Source of the DNA: Patagioenas fasciata
Lineage: Eukaryota; Chordata; Aves; Columbiformes; Columbidae
Direction of reading: 5' to 3'
Assembly (NCBI RefSeq): GCF_037038585.1
Contig: NC_092524.1
Coordinates: 49,437,001 to 49,501,000, forward strand
Length of the DNA: 64,000 bases
In this document: piece after piece, positions 53,391 to 64,000 of the stretch
How the letters are laid out: each line of letters begins with the position of its first letter
Position numbering within the stretch: position 1 is the first letter of the stretch
The notes under the pieces: model-generated
Database searches by the model: none
Told to the model about the DNA's origin: nothing
Seen by the model: only the letters and a program-made list of their open reading frames with translations
Position numbers and translations under genes: made by a program

Positions 53391-56300
53391 AGCTTATTAA
53401 AATGTGCTACTTGCTTTCTTTTCTGCAGCAGGGGAGCAAAAATTTCCTTCCAGCGCACTGGCAGGGCTTCACCTTCTCAGATGAAGCTTTATGAGCATTA
53501 ATAGGCAGTATAATTCTCTGTGGTCTACTCCTTTTGCTGGCAAGTCTTCTGGGAACGACAACACTGTGACCAATCTTCAGTGTTAAACAATTCTATAATA
53601 TCTATGGGCATCAATTTGACAGGACATTACTATTAAGCAAAATGGCTGTAATACTCTTGCCATAATCAGAGCTGTTGTACCTTCACCGTTAATTTAGCTC
53701 ACCTTGCATTAGGCATGCATTGAACTGGTTAAGATAAATTCAGACACCTAATTACAGTAGTGTTATTAAATAGTTGTGTAGTAATGTGTTCAGATGACTT
53801 GTAAGCCTCATGTAATCAGAGGCCAGTTGAGTCATCAGAACAGGTTAGTACTAGATCATCAGCTCTCTGGGACTGATGTTCTTTGTTCTGGCCACAATAT
53901 AAAATGAGTTCAAGTAGGTTTCTGATTTTTTTTTTTTTTTTTTTGAGTGGTTGTGTTGCTTAGCCTGAAAATCAAATTACATCCAAGATAACAGTAAAGA
54001 GATAGCTTATGTAGTATTTACACGCCTAAATGTTCAAGACTCATATTTCTCTTCTGTGGAGAACAAAAGGCTGCTTTAATAAGAAACATGGGGATTTTGA
54101 AATTTCTCTTTTAATTTTGTTTACTTCCAGTTGCAATTTTTTATTTACTTTATGATACTTCCTAAGTGTGAGTACTTGATTTCCATTTGGGCAATATTCC
54201 ATGCTTGGTGGAGTTCAGTGGCAAGAGTGAATGGTGGGTGATGGAAAAGCTGAACAGGAGGAGTAAAAGTGTTATGTGTGTGACACATCACAGGAGGTCC
54301 ATGTGTTAGGCTGGGGTAGGGTTAACTGTATTGCAGCTTGTCTTGTGCAATGGAAGTCTTAATTTGCTTATTAATGAAAAGGGAAGAATGTGAAATGCTC
54401 AGCCTCCTTCTTCACTGTTGCTAAGTAATAAGCAGAATTGCGCTAAGACAGATATAAGCCGAGCTAGCCGTTATGTTTTGGTTGCACACAGGACTAATGG
54501 TCTGCACCATCCTCCTCCTGATAAATCCATTTCCAGTGCAAGTAGTGCCTGTGCATTTTGCAGACCTTCTAAACAGCTGCTATTCCCATATAGCACTTGA
54601 GCTTTTTCCTTTCAGTCACTGCTCAGCTGCTTCCCCAGTTTATTTCAGTGTGATGGTGGTGTGGGGAAGGGGATGAAGTGCTGCCTTCTTTTTCCACTCG
54701 ACATACAGGAAACCTTGACCATTTCAGTTTTCTTAAATATTCCATGGCACTTTTCCAGGAATTGAATATTTTGTAGTCCAGGTGTTTTCTCCAAATGTCT
54801 TGTGAAACTTCCCTTGTGATTTCAAATTAATAAAACATTTTTTGTCATGCTGAAATGTAATTTAATGCTGTCTTTTGCAGTTGTGCTCGAGATGACTGAA
54901 TTTCAATATTAAGTGAACTGCACACTGGTGCTTATATAACTTTTATAACATGCTGAGATCTCTAGGGAAAGAGAATCATTAAAATAGGGACTATTGCTGC
55001 TATTACTGTTGCTACTAAAAGTAATAATTACCTTTTTCTTTCTGGAAATTCTATATAGCATTTTTCCTGTAGGAGCTCTCCCTGTCTTGAGGCTTTTCTA
55101 GTGGTCTTTAAACTTTAATCTGCAGCCTTAGAGAACCTTTTAGGTACAGTTTGAGACAGATTTTGTTACTAAAGTGAGCCCTCCTGCTGACGGAGCTGTG
55201 CGTTTCGTTCTTGGCAGAGCCGGGGAAGCACTTGGCTTGGTTTGCTTGCTGTTCATCTTTTTCATGTAGCCTTATGGGAGGTCTTGATAATTCTCAATTG
55301 CAACTTGAAGGAAGGAGGACCATAGTGTATTTCAAGAATAGGGCAAAAAATATTAAAAAAACTTGGTTTGGTATGCTTTTTTAGACATGTAAACATGATG
55401 CAATTCCTTTTACCAGAGGGACTAAAAAGATGATAGTATAGTCAGGCATTCAGTGGGGTCAGTGAGGTGCATGTCTACACCATTTTAAATGCATTTTATA
55501 AGAAATGGCTTTGTTTTGTTAGCATTTAGCTTGTAAAGGGACGCTGTCAAAATGAAAGAAACATTATACCAAAAACTGTAGCACCAACTTATCTTTGTTT
55601 TGTTGCATTTGTGTGTTAGGATTTTTAATTACTTTTTGAATATACCCTTACTGGGAGACTGGCTGCCTGTTTGTGACAGGGAGTGAATGAGGTGGCAAAT
55701 GAGAACGAGTTTCGCTGTGGTTCTTTGACAGGTTGACACTAGGAAAGCTCCACTGATGTAAGTGGATTTATGTTCACTTATATCCACCAAGGATTTGCTT
55801 GCTACTTCAGTTTCTTTCAGTTCAGTGTGTCCTCCTGTGCCCTATGCGTTACAGTCTCTAAAACATTTATTTAAATCATTATGGTCTGTGTCAAACACTG
55901 AACATCTGAATGTGGCCATTTATCTTAGGCTGGTTTTCCCAGGTTGCCTAGTGGTAGAAATGAGTTCTTTCAGGAGGTTTAAGCTGTAGCCGTAAATTGT
56001 CTTATGAATGCTTGTATTGCTGTGAGGTGATTAACCTTCTAATTAAGGCATCTAAAATCAGATAATATGAAACCTGCTTGCTTTTGGCATCTCTCACCAT
56101 ACCATGCAGCATCTGAATACATCTTGGATGTTAATGATCCCATGTGCTGCAGCCCGGTGTTACGATATGTCATTACACTAGAAACGTGCTGTTATCAAGG
56201 AGTGGTGATTCAGGAGGGTCCCTATAAGATGCCAGAGTCTTGCCTGAGAACATCGGTTGTGGTGGTGCCATGATACAGCCTCTCTATCAGATGCTCTTTT

Positions 56301-57831
56301 GCAAACCTCATGAGAACTGAGCTCTGCAACAGAAAGTTTGACACCAACTGATGAGGCTTTTTATATTGTGAAGCTTGCTCATAATGTTCCAGCCAGTTGT
56401 TGAAGCTGTAGTTAATCATCTTGTGTGCCTTGCATCACAAGACTGTGATCCCAAAGGAAGTCTGTGTAACAAGGAGTAAGAATGAAATAAGTATTTGTTA
56501 TTTATATCCTCCTTTCATTTGAAGCACCTTCATTTCTGTAGAGGAACATTTAATAGACTGCTAAAATAGCCCTGAATTTGTGAGACAACACAAGAATAAA
56601 ATCCAACTACAGCAAGCTCCCTGGAAATTAGTTTGGTTCCAATTTAAAAGCACTGTGAGTGCCCAGGTAGGTGGAAGAGGAAACTGATATGTAGGAACAT
56701 GGTAGACTCATGACAGGGGACAGGTTATAATGGGAAGTCCAAAAGGCTGCATGCATGTATCAAGTAGTGGGAAGGCAAGTACTTTCTACCTCTGTATACA
56801 TTATTAAGAATAATAACAATCTGGTAGGTGGAGAACTGGAAGAAACTTTTCTTAGTGACTTTCTGCCTTCAGCACTATATAACAAATCTTAAAGTTGAAA
56901 TATTTGAAGTTAAATGAGTAGGATGAAGTAGCTGGAAATAATTTCATCTTCATGATAAGTGCCCAGTTAATTTCACAGTGGAATTACGGGTGGTTTGTCA
57001 GTTCTTTTATATCAGTAGCATGCATTCTTGTATTAAAAGGAGGATCAGAAGACTTTACCTTGCTGTTACCTTTGATCTGTGGCTGAAGTGGGGTACCCTG
57101 CTCAAATAATCACAGACATCAGAGACTACAAATAGAGGGCAGGGGGAACTTAAAGCCAGATAACCTGAAGATTCATCCACCCATTCATTCATTCATTGTG
57201 CTGCAGGGACAGAAGCGGCTTTCACTGCAGGAATTCATTGGTAAGTAAACAAATTTTTACTCAGTTGGAAATTCTTGGAAGAACAGGTGACGTTTCCAGG
57301 AGTATTTGTCCATACTTTAGATCCAGATCTGGATTTTAGACTGTTTACTCCCTAAACATGAAGTTTAAGATTACTTGGATTTAAGCTGTTAAGTAGAGGA
57401 GCTTGCTGAGAAATTCAAAAGCAGGCTGATCTGGTACAAGTCTGGATAGTTATACAAGATCAGGATCTTGTTTCATACCTGTCATCTTTTCTCAGGCCAG
57501 TTTCTGTTTCCTAGGCTATGAAGGTCCTGAGCAGTGAACCGTCACTGAAGGCTTTAGAGGGTAGAATCTGTAGGAAGTATTTGTTGCACTTTCATTGTTT
57601 CATTCCCATTTAGTAAAGGAATTCTCACTTCCCAAATTTCCTGTGCCTTACCAGTTAAGAGGCAAGACTCTTCCTCACTTTTTAATGTCAGTGTGACCAA
57701 GAGCACTTAATCATCCATCACACTCCATACAGTGGAATGTCAGGGTGAAGTTATCCATTCATCCATCTGCCTACCCTTCTGTCTGTGGCCTTTGGGGCAT
57801 TTTTGTATAAGCCATTATGGAGAAAATAACA
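53391..57831. other. Gene-free AT-rich region
   Basis: No coding gene was recognised. It has a T19 run at 53926-53944 and a (CATT)4 microsatellite at 57182-57197. Plus-strand frames of 60-75 codons (54418, 55762, 56067) have no recognisable features. Confidence 0.6.
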
Positions 57832-58059
57832 TTACCAAGAAAGTAGATTTACTGTTTTGTTTTTTTTTTTTTTTTTAAATGATTTTTTTGGACCAGCAGT
57901 CTCACACAGTTGGAGATATGACATGTTTGAATTGAGTAAACTCTGTCTGTCTCCCTCTAAATTATGAAGTACAGCCTCATCATATTTTGGTCTCTTCTGT
58001 CCCAGTGGTGCATCTGCTTCCATTTTTGCTTCAGCTGCATTTATGATTCTTCCTGACAT
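57832..58059 (-). pseudogene. Coding-like fragment of unknown origin, adjacent to an A-run
   Basis: A minus-strand open frame of 75 codons begins MSGRIINAAEAKMEADAPL and contains GQKRPKYDEAVLHNLEGD. Its composition is charged and protein-like, unlike most frames here. Just downstream, after TAGPKKS, the frame runs into a 17-base A-tract at 57860-57876, which gives a lysine run. That could be the tail of a retrocopy or just a simple repeat. I do not recognise the protein. Chance is a serious alternative. Confidence 0.3.
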
Positions 58060-58418
58060 GTCTGTTGATGAGACATTTGGCTTTTACTGGTTACATTTTT
58101 CACTGTCCTAAATGTAGGCATTTTAGCTGTTTTTAGTTAAAGTTACCAGCAAAGAGCAAAAGATGCTGACAGTCTCAGCATTGTGATCTCCTCATCGCTG
58201 CCCTGTCCCTACACCTCCCTCTTACTCAGGCAGTTCTTATTGGCCTTTTCCTCAGCTTATGCACTTTTATCCAGGTCAAGCAGATAGCCTGAATGGTTTT
58301 CCTGAAGAAGTAATTGCAATTTTCTGAAAATTCCCTATTTCCCTCACCTACTGTAGTGTGAATTTTTGCCTGTCAGCCACCTCTCTTGTTAAATGAAAAG
58401 ATACTCTTCTGGGAGAGT

Positions 58419-58545
58419 TTGTGGATTTCAGCTGCTGCAGAATCTCTCTCTGCTTTTTTTTAAAGAAGAAGAAAAGAAGAAAAAGAAAGTTGATCTCCGA
58501 AGTACCTAGGACCAAACTCATAACTGGATTACAAATTGATACAAT
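58419..58545 (+). repeat. Direct repeat, copy A
   Basis: TTGTGGATTTCAGCTGCTGC and, after an AG-rich insert, CCTAGGACCAAACTCATAAC followed by TGGATTACAA recur in the same order in copy B at 59802-59885. Copy A carries about 50 extra bases of A/G-rich sequence between the two blocks. Confidence 0.75.
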
Positions 58546-58740
58546 TTATGAGACAAATAATGATACGGAAAAATCCTGACTATGCACAGCAGTTCTCTGA
58601 CCGATTTAACAGAGAATTAATCAAGTTAGGTGAGCCAGACTGTTTGAAGTGCTTGACGATCTGTCAAAGGAAGAACTTATTCAAAATTTGTGGCATATCC
58701 TTGGTTTTCTCTATATCTTTCTCTGTATCGTGTTAAGTAC
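58464..58740 (+). pseudogene. Decayed coding-like segment of unknown origin
   Basis: Three open pieces in different frames follow one another: a lysine/arginine run into LISEVPRTKLITGLQIDTIY; then DYAQQFSDRFNRELIKLGEP; then EVLDDLSKEELIQNLWHILG and a hydrophobic end. Each piece looks protein-like, and the frame changes are small. This suggests an old gene fragment or retrocopy. I cannot name the parent gene. Confidence 0.3.
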
Positions 58741-58811
58741 TTTGACAGAGTAGGTCTTCACTTTGTCCTCCAAATAGCAAAGGAGATGTACACCCTCTGA
58801 TCTGGCACTTG

Positions 58812-58890
58812 TTAATTCCCTAGAATCATAGAAAAATGGTTTAGGAGAAGACCTCACAGTAATCCAGTGTGTTCTTGTACCCAAAACACG
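58812..58890 (-). mobile_element. Possible CR1 LINE remnant
   Basis: CTAGAATCATAGAAAAATGG followed by GAAGACCTCACAGTAATCCA resembles the reversed end of an avian CR1. It is short and diverged. Confidence 0.5.
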
Positions 58891-59801
58891 ATCATGGAGA
58901 GAGAATCAGTCCTTTCCTCTTTGAAGGCTGAGATCAAGCGTTGCCAACAATCTACTTGGAGAACCACATATGTGTTATGATTACCATGGTGGTAGATCCA
59001 GAGATATCTGGATCTCAACTTTGATATGGCCCAGAGAGGAAGAATGTCTTGATTCAGATTGGCAGCTCCATATGTAGAAACTGAATCATGTCCATTTTAC
59101 AGTTACAAATTTGTCATTCTGAAAGCATTGACTTTTTAAAAAGGATGAACCTTGGCCCTCAACATGGACTGTAAGAGGCAGAACTTTGCTATCCAGCCAG
59201 CTAGTGCCTGTTGCTGAGAATGGTACCCCTCAGCTGCATTTCTCCCACTTTCTGGTTTCCCACACTGCCTGCAACCTGCTGCTGAATGAGAACGTGTTCC
59301 TTTGTGCCTGAGAGTTAATGGAAGCACACTCAGCAACATACAAAGCACATTTAGACTCATAAAACATAGATAACACCATTTTGTGGTAACATGCTTTTTA
59401 ATGGATAGATCAGTCATATTTTCATACCATTTATCTGAAGTCCCTGCTTGAAATTCATTGGCTAAAAGCAACCAAGGGAATATGTTTTATATTTAAAAAA
59501 CCCCTCAAAACCTCTGAAAACTTTGTTGTCACCTTTGGAAGCTGGCTCTTACTGAAGTGAGAGCACCTCTTTGCTTTTGCGGGAAGATCCCTTCTGCTGA
59601 CTCTTCAGAGCCAGCCGTGCAGAGCTGTTTGCACCATCTCTCTTGAAGCAGGAGGACACTGCAGAGAAAAGAAGTGAGTAACACTTCTACGTGTGATACT
59701 TGTGTACATCTTAAAAAAGGGACAGACATTAATCTCTGGACCCTATTGGCTTTGGGCTTCACAAAGGGATAAATTAAAAAGTTAAAACCCTTTTAAAGGT
59801 T

Positions 59802-59885
59802 GTGGATTTCAGCTGCTGCTGAAAAAAAAATATCTTGGAAGTCCCTAGGACAAAACTCACAACTGGATTACAACTGGTGAAATGA
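59802..59885 (+). repeat. Direct repeat, copy B
   Basis: A shorter partner of copy A, about 1.38 kb downstream. TTGTGGATTTCAGCTGCTGC is joined through an A-run to GAAGTCCCTAGGACAAAACT and AACTGGATTACAA. Translated, both copies give EVPRTKL-TGLQ-like peptides, but B stops soon after. Confidence 0.75.
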
Positions 59886-60187
59886 AACTCAAATTAAAAA
59901 AAAAAAATTCAGAACAGGTTCTAAGTTGAACTGGGCTCTGCATTCTCAAGTTTAAGCTGTAGCACAAGGTGAGGCACTAATTTGTTTAGTTCACTAAAAC
60001 TGGCCTATGTCTTGCCCTTCAGTTAAGTGCATTTGACTGTAAAACTGGACCAACCCAAAGAAGAGAAGGAGGGATGCACCCATAGAGTTACATGTGTCTT
60101 TTGAGCACTGTGCACTTCTGAGAAATTTTTTAGAATAATTCCCAGCTAGTGACTCAGTTGCTGAACTTAAACTCCTGTTTCGCATAT

Positions 60188-60323
60188 CAGGGGCGTCAAA
60201 CTAATTTTCACTGGGGGCCGCGTAGGAGTAGTTACATTTATACAGTCCTAAAATTACATCTGACCCTTTGAAGGCAACTGTGAGGCTGATGTGGCCCCCA
60301 GTGAAAATGAGTTTGACCCCCTG
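60188..60323. mobile_element. hAT-type MITE with long terminal inverted repeats
   Basis: A 136-bp element. The left end is CAGGGGCGTCAAACTAATTT, continuing TCACTGGGGGCC. The right end in reverse complement is CAGGGGGTCAAACTCATTTT, continuing CACTGGGGGCC, so about 31 bases pair with few mismatches. The CAGGGG(T/C)GTCAAACT terminus is characteristic of hAT-family MITEs of vertebrates. No clear 8-bp target duplication remains. It has no coding capacity. Confidence 0.85.
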
Positions 60324-63300
60324 CCCTAGAAAATGTTTTTGTGCATATGGGCCTTTAGATAATTCAGATTACTGTGTCAGTATCTATTCACATGGATAAA
60401 TTTGTGGTCTGGTCACAAGCCTTTTGTACTTCTCACTGATTCTCACTCTGAGTCTCCTTATCTTGTTTCTTTATTGTGTAGAAATACAGCAGTTATCCAG
60501 ATATCACCACGTTACTTTGGACCTGGATACTAAAATGTGGCTATTAGAATTGAGAATTCAGAATTCCATTAGTCCTGCTCATTGTAGTGCTTTTGTTTGT
60601 CATCTTCCTGATGATCTTTATCCTCCTTTCTTTACATGTTCCCCACTTGATGGCAGTAGAACAACACTTATGGAAATGGAAAAAGCTTGGTTTTTAGGCT
60701 TGCACCTCAGCAGCAGTGAAAATACATCCTTCATGGTAACTGCTTACTTAAACTACTATGTGCCTTGTTTAAGCTGGCTATGTCTGTATAGGTTCTATCT
60801 GCAAAGCCCCAGCTGTGAGATTTCAGTAATGTGTATGTTCTATTTAACTTGGGCTTCCAGAAACTAACATTTTAGCTGTTTGCCCGTGTTCATGGTAATA
60901 CTACCTTTATTCAACAAGAAAGAATCTTTAACAATTAAGATGATGTCCCAATGTCCTCTGATTTGTGAAAGCAATGCATGAAAAACAGCCCTTAAATTTC
61001 AGAAGAAGCTAGAACCTTTTCTCCAAGATCAAAGTCAGAGTAAATGTAATAATTAGGAGACTAGAGCCATATCAGTGACCGTGGTGGATCACTTCTGGCT
61101 CTGTTTAGCAAACCTCAGTGGTGCATACCCACTTGTCAACTCAGTGTAGTGGGGTCTGGGACACCTTGAAAACAATCTTGTTCTGTTTTTTCAGATGCTT
61201 CGATATTTTATACTTAATTGATCCTGACAAATGCTGGAGAATATCTGAGAGTATACTGACCTCTTTTTCCCCTTTAATTTTCTCATTTTAGTTTGAAACT
61301 TGTCCTGTACAGGACATAAATAGGGAAGCTATTTACATACTGTGTTGTGTTCCAGAGGATCACTAGGCGATTTTCAACTTCATACACTTGGCATTACTAA
61401 AATAAAGCTGCTTCTGGCATAGATGTCAGGGCTGCTTTGGCTGAGGTTATAAACACAAATCTGGACTCTATGAAGAAGTTCCAGGGGAATCTTTTATGTC
61501 TCGAGAAAGAAGACAAAACCTTTCTTCTAAAGCTTTCTTTTGGAAATGGATCTTATTGCAAAGCACATTGTATAGGACTCCCTATAGCTGCCTTAGAAGT
61601 CTGAAAGGTTGAGGCAGCCCTGTGAGCATTTGACACTGAGTCCAGAAGTCTAATTATGTCAAGCGTGATGACAAGACTCTTAAATCATCCCTTCTGGCCT
61701 TTTAATTAAAGCAATCAGGCGGAAGACTGGTAGCAAAACCGCTGATGGAGAGTATTTCCAGCTGAGGCTGAAAATTAGAGGAAAAAAGATGGTGCAGACT
61801 GTTGGAGAAACAGCCTTAACTTGGTTGGGCTTTTGTGATTGTCAGGAGGTAGACTGGCTGAGAAGTGACATTAGAGTGAAGATTTTCAAGAAATTGAAGT
61901 GTTGAAATCTAAGAATAATCTGCAAGAATGAAATTTGTCCTGCTTTTACTTCTTCCTTTTCATTTAATGAGATCATGCATTTTTGTTAGATGTCCTACAA
62001 CCATGGAAGGGTGCGGTTAAATGCATGAGGTGCAGTCCTAGAAGGAAAGAAAAATAATTCTCTCTAGAGTGGAATATCCTCAACTGAGTTTAAACACTTC
62101 CATTATATGTCTAGTTGTACTGGTTCTGACTGGGATGGAGTTATGAAGTTAGTTTCTTCATAGCAGCTCATATGGTGCCATGCTTTGTGTTTGTGGCTAA
62201 AACAGTGTTGGCAACGCCAATGTTATGGCTGCTGCTGAGTGCTGCTTGTGCAGTGTCAAGGCTTCCCCGTGTAAGTAGGCTAGAGGTGGGCAAGATGTTG
62301 GAAGGGGACACAGTTGAGACAGCAACTCAAATTGACCAAAGAGATGTTTCATGCCATATGATGTGCTCAGCAGTAAAAGCTCAGGGAAAAGAGGAGCAAA
62401 GGGGAACATTTGTGGTTACGGCATTTTTCTTCTCAAGCAACTGTTATGTGTGGGGGGACACACTGACCTTCACTCTCCAATAGGCCTGCCTTCTAAACAG
62501 GGTCAGATGGAGTTGATGAAGCCATAAACAATAACTGAATTAAAAAAAACAGAGAAGTTCCCTATGGACAGGATGGTACAAAAGTGAATATTCAACTGTT
62601 TGAAGGGAGAATATGTGATGACACTCACTAATATCTCCTGAGGATTTGTGACTATGTTGTATGTATTCCTAAGCAGATAGGTTTTGAAAAGCACCTGGCT
62701 AAAAACCATCAGGATCTAGAGTTGTTTTGTGGGCAGCTCTTATTTCTGTAGTGGGCTGCACTGGAAATTTGGGCCTGAGTGATAGAGGAAAAACTGCACG
62801 TAAATGCAGACTTTATAGCTGATACCATTACCACTTCCAAGATTTGAATTTGAGTTAAAAGATGCAAGTGAAATGAGAGTAGGTTATGGAAGTTTATTTA
62901 TTGTTTCTTTTACGAACGACCTGATGGAATTTGCTTTACAATTTTGGATCAAGCAAAACTCAAAGCCATTACTAGCAGCTCCAAGAATTTAAGATGAAGA
63001 TGCAATTTCTTCTAAATTGAATGTATACCAAGATCAAAAAATGACAAAAAATCTGAGGTTTTCATTTGTCTTCTCGTTTCCAGCCCTCTACTGTAACCTC
63101 TCTGAAGTCTTCTCCTTCACTACCAGGTCAAGAAACCTGTCTTTAGAAATTCAACACCTGAAATGTCCATCTGTCACCAGGAGTCTATAACTTGTAGGTT
63201 TTTACTAAAAAAAAAAAAAAAAAGGAAATTAATAAAAGGAAAGCAGGTAAAACAGTAAAGCCAAAGGACAAAAGTTGATGAGAAAGCACTGAACTGTTCT

Positions 63301-64000
63301 TAGACCTGTACACACTGGAGTAGCTGACCTTTGCTCAGCTGCATACTTGAATATTTCAAGGTTAATAGGGGCATTGGCACTGGCATATTTGTTCTGGGGA
63401 ATCTGTGCTTGTTTCTGTTGCTCAGATTCTGTCCCAAACTAAGTACAACGGTGTTTGAATTTCTGTTATTACTAATTTCACGTGGTGTTTCATCTCAGTA
63501 GAATGAAGAAAGTGTCAAATCACAAATAATTAATAAATTTGTTCTTTATGATTATTTTTCTTCTCACTGTAGTGAGATTAATAAGACACTTGCTTCTGGC
63601 TCATGCATCATTATGGCTACTAAAAAATGAAACATCATGCACTGCAATTTTTCTTCCCCCTGCCTTTACCTTTATTCTTTAAGAAGGACTATTTTCAATG
63701 TCTTCTGTTCTTGAAGAGCCGAATATCTTAGGATCACACAGAAGATAGATTTCTGAAATTCATATGGATCTCTTAAAAGGTGGCACAGGTGAGATGAAGT
63801 AAACAACAAACCATAGTGGACTGGGATATGGTTTATTTTTCAAGAACTAATGAGACTAAAGCTTTTTCCCAACTTGATTATCCCATACAATCACTCACTT
63901 TCCTCCTCAGTCCCAATATGGAGATCACTGCTGGTATGGAAAGGTCAGAAATTGCTCTCAAGGCTCAGAAAAGCAAGCAGCACGAAGTTTTGGCATAGGG
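60324..64000. other. Gene-free region to the window end
   Basis: The longest frame is 147 codons at 60424-60867. It is leucine/cysteine/tyrosine-rich without a recognisable domain and is taken as chance. An A17 run lies at 63207-63223. Nothing else was recognised. Confidence 0.55.

Noticed and set aside
60424-60867. A 147-codon plus-strand open frame with hydrophobic segments.
   Set aside because: It has no recognisable domain, starts in random-looking sequence, and has a composition fitting AT-rich chance sequence. It is the longest frame in about 35 kb of desert, which is not surprising.

Overview
This window is vertebrate nuclear DNA, almost certainly from a bird. The evidence is one large split gene with GT-AG introns, no prokaryotic gene structure, and several CR1 LINE fragments that end in the avian-type 3' octamer ATTCTGTG. 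No sequence search was run; all identifications are by reading. The left 28.4 kb holds most of SEL1L on the minus strand, transcribed right to left. SEL1L is the ER-membrane adaptor of the HRD1 ER-associated degradation ligase. I reconstructed 19 consecutive coding exons, from the start codon at 28363 to the exon ending at 580. All reading-frame phases agree across the junctions, giving 686 codons. The product has a signal peptide, an acidic linker, a fibronectin type II domain and a long run of Sel1-like repeats. The last part, which should hold the final repeats, the HRD1-facing segment, the membrane anchor and the proline-rich tail, lies left of position 1. Exon 1 lies in a CpG island at about 27.9-29.2 kb. 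The promoter side holds three CCAAT boxes, a near-match to an ER-stress element and two tandem ZNF143/THAP11-type motifs. From about 29.2 kb to 64 kb I find no convincing protein-coding gene. This AT-rich stretch fits the gene-poor region known upstream of SEL1L in other vertebrates. It holds CR1 fragments, two short DNA-transposon derivatives with recognisable terminal inverted repeats (mariner-like at 46.3 kb, hAT-like at 60.2 kb), homopolymer tracts, and a lone 245-bp CpG-rich islet at 39.24-39.48 kb carrying a near-perfect CTCF motif. There is also an odd patch at 57.8-59.9 kb with decayed coding-like sequence and a partial direct repeat. No CRISPR array, operon, phage or other obviously new system is present. 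The most interesting items are the regulatory motif clusters and the non-autonomous transposons.
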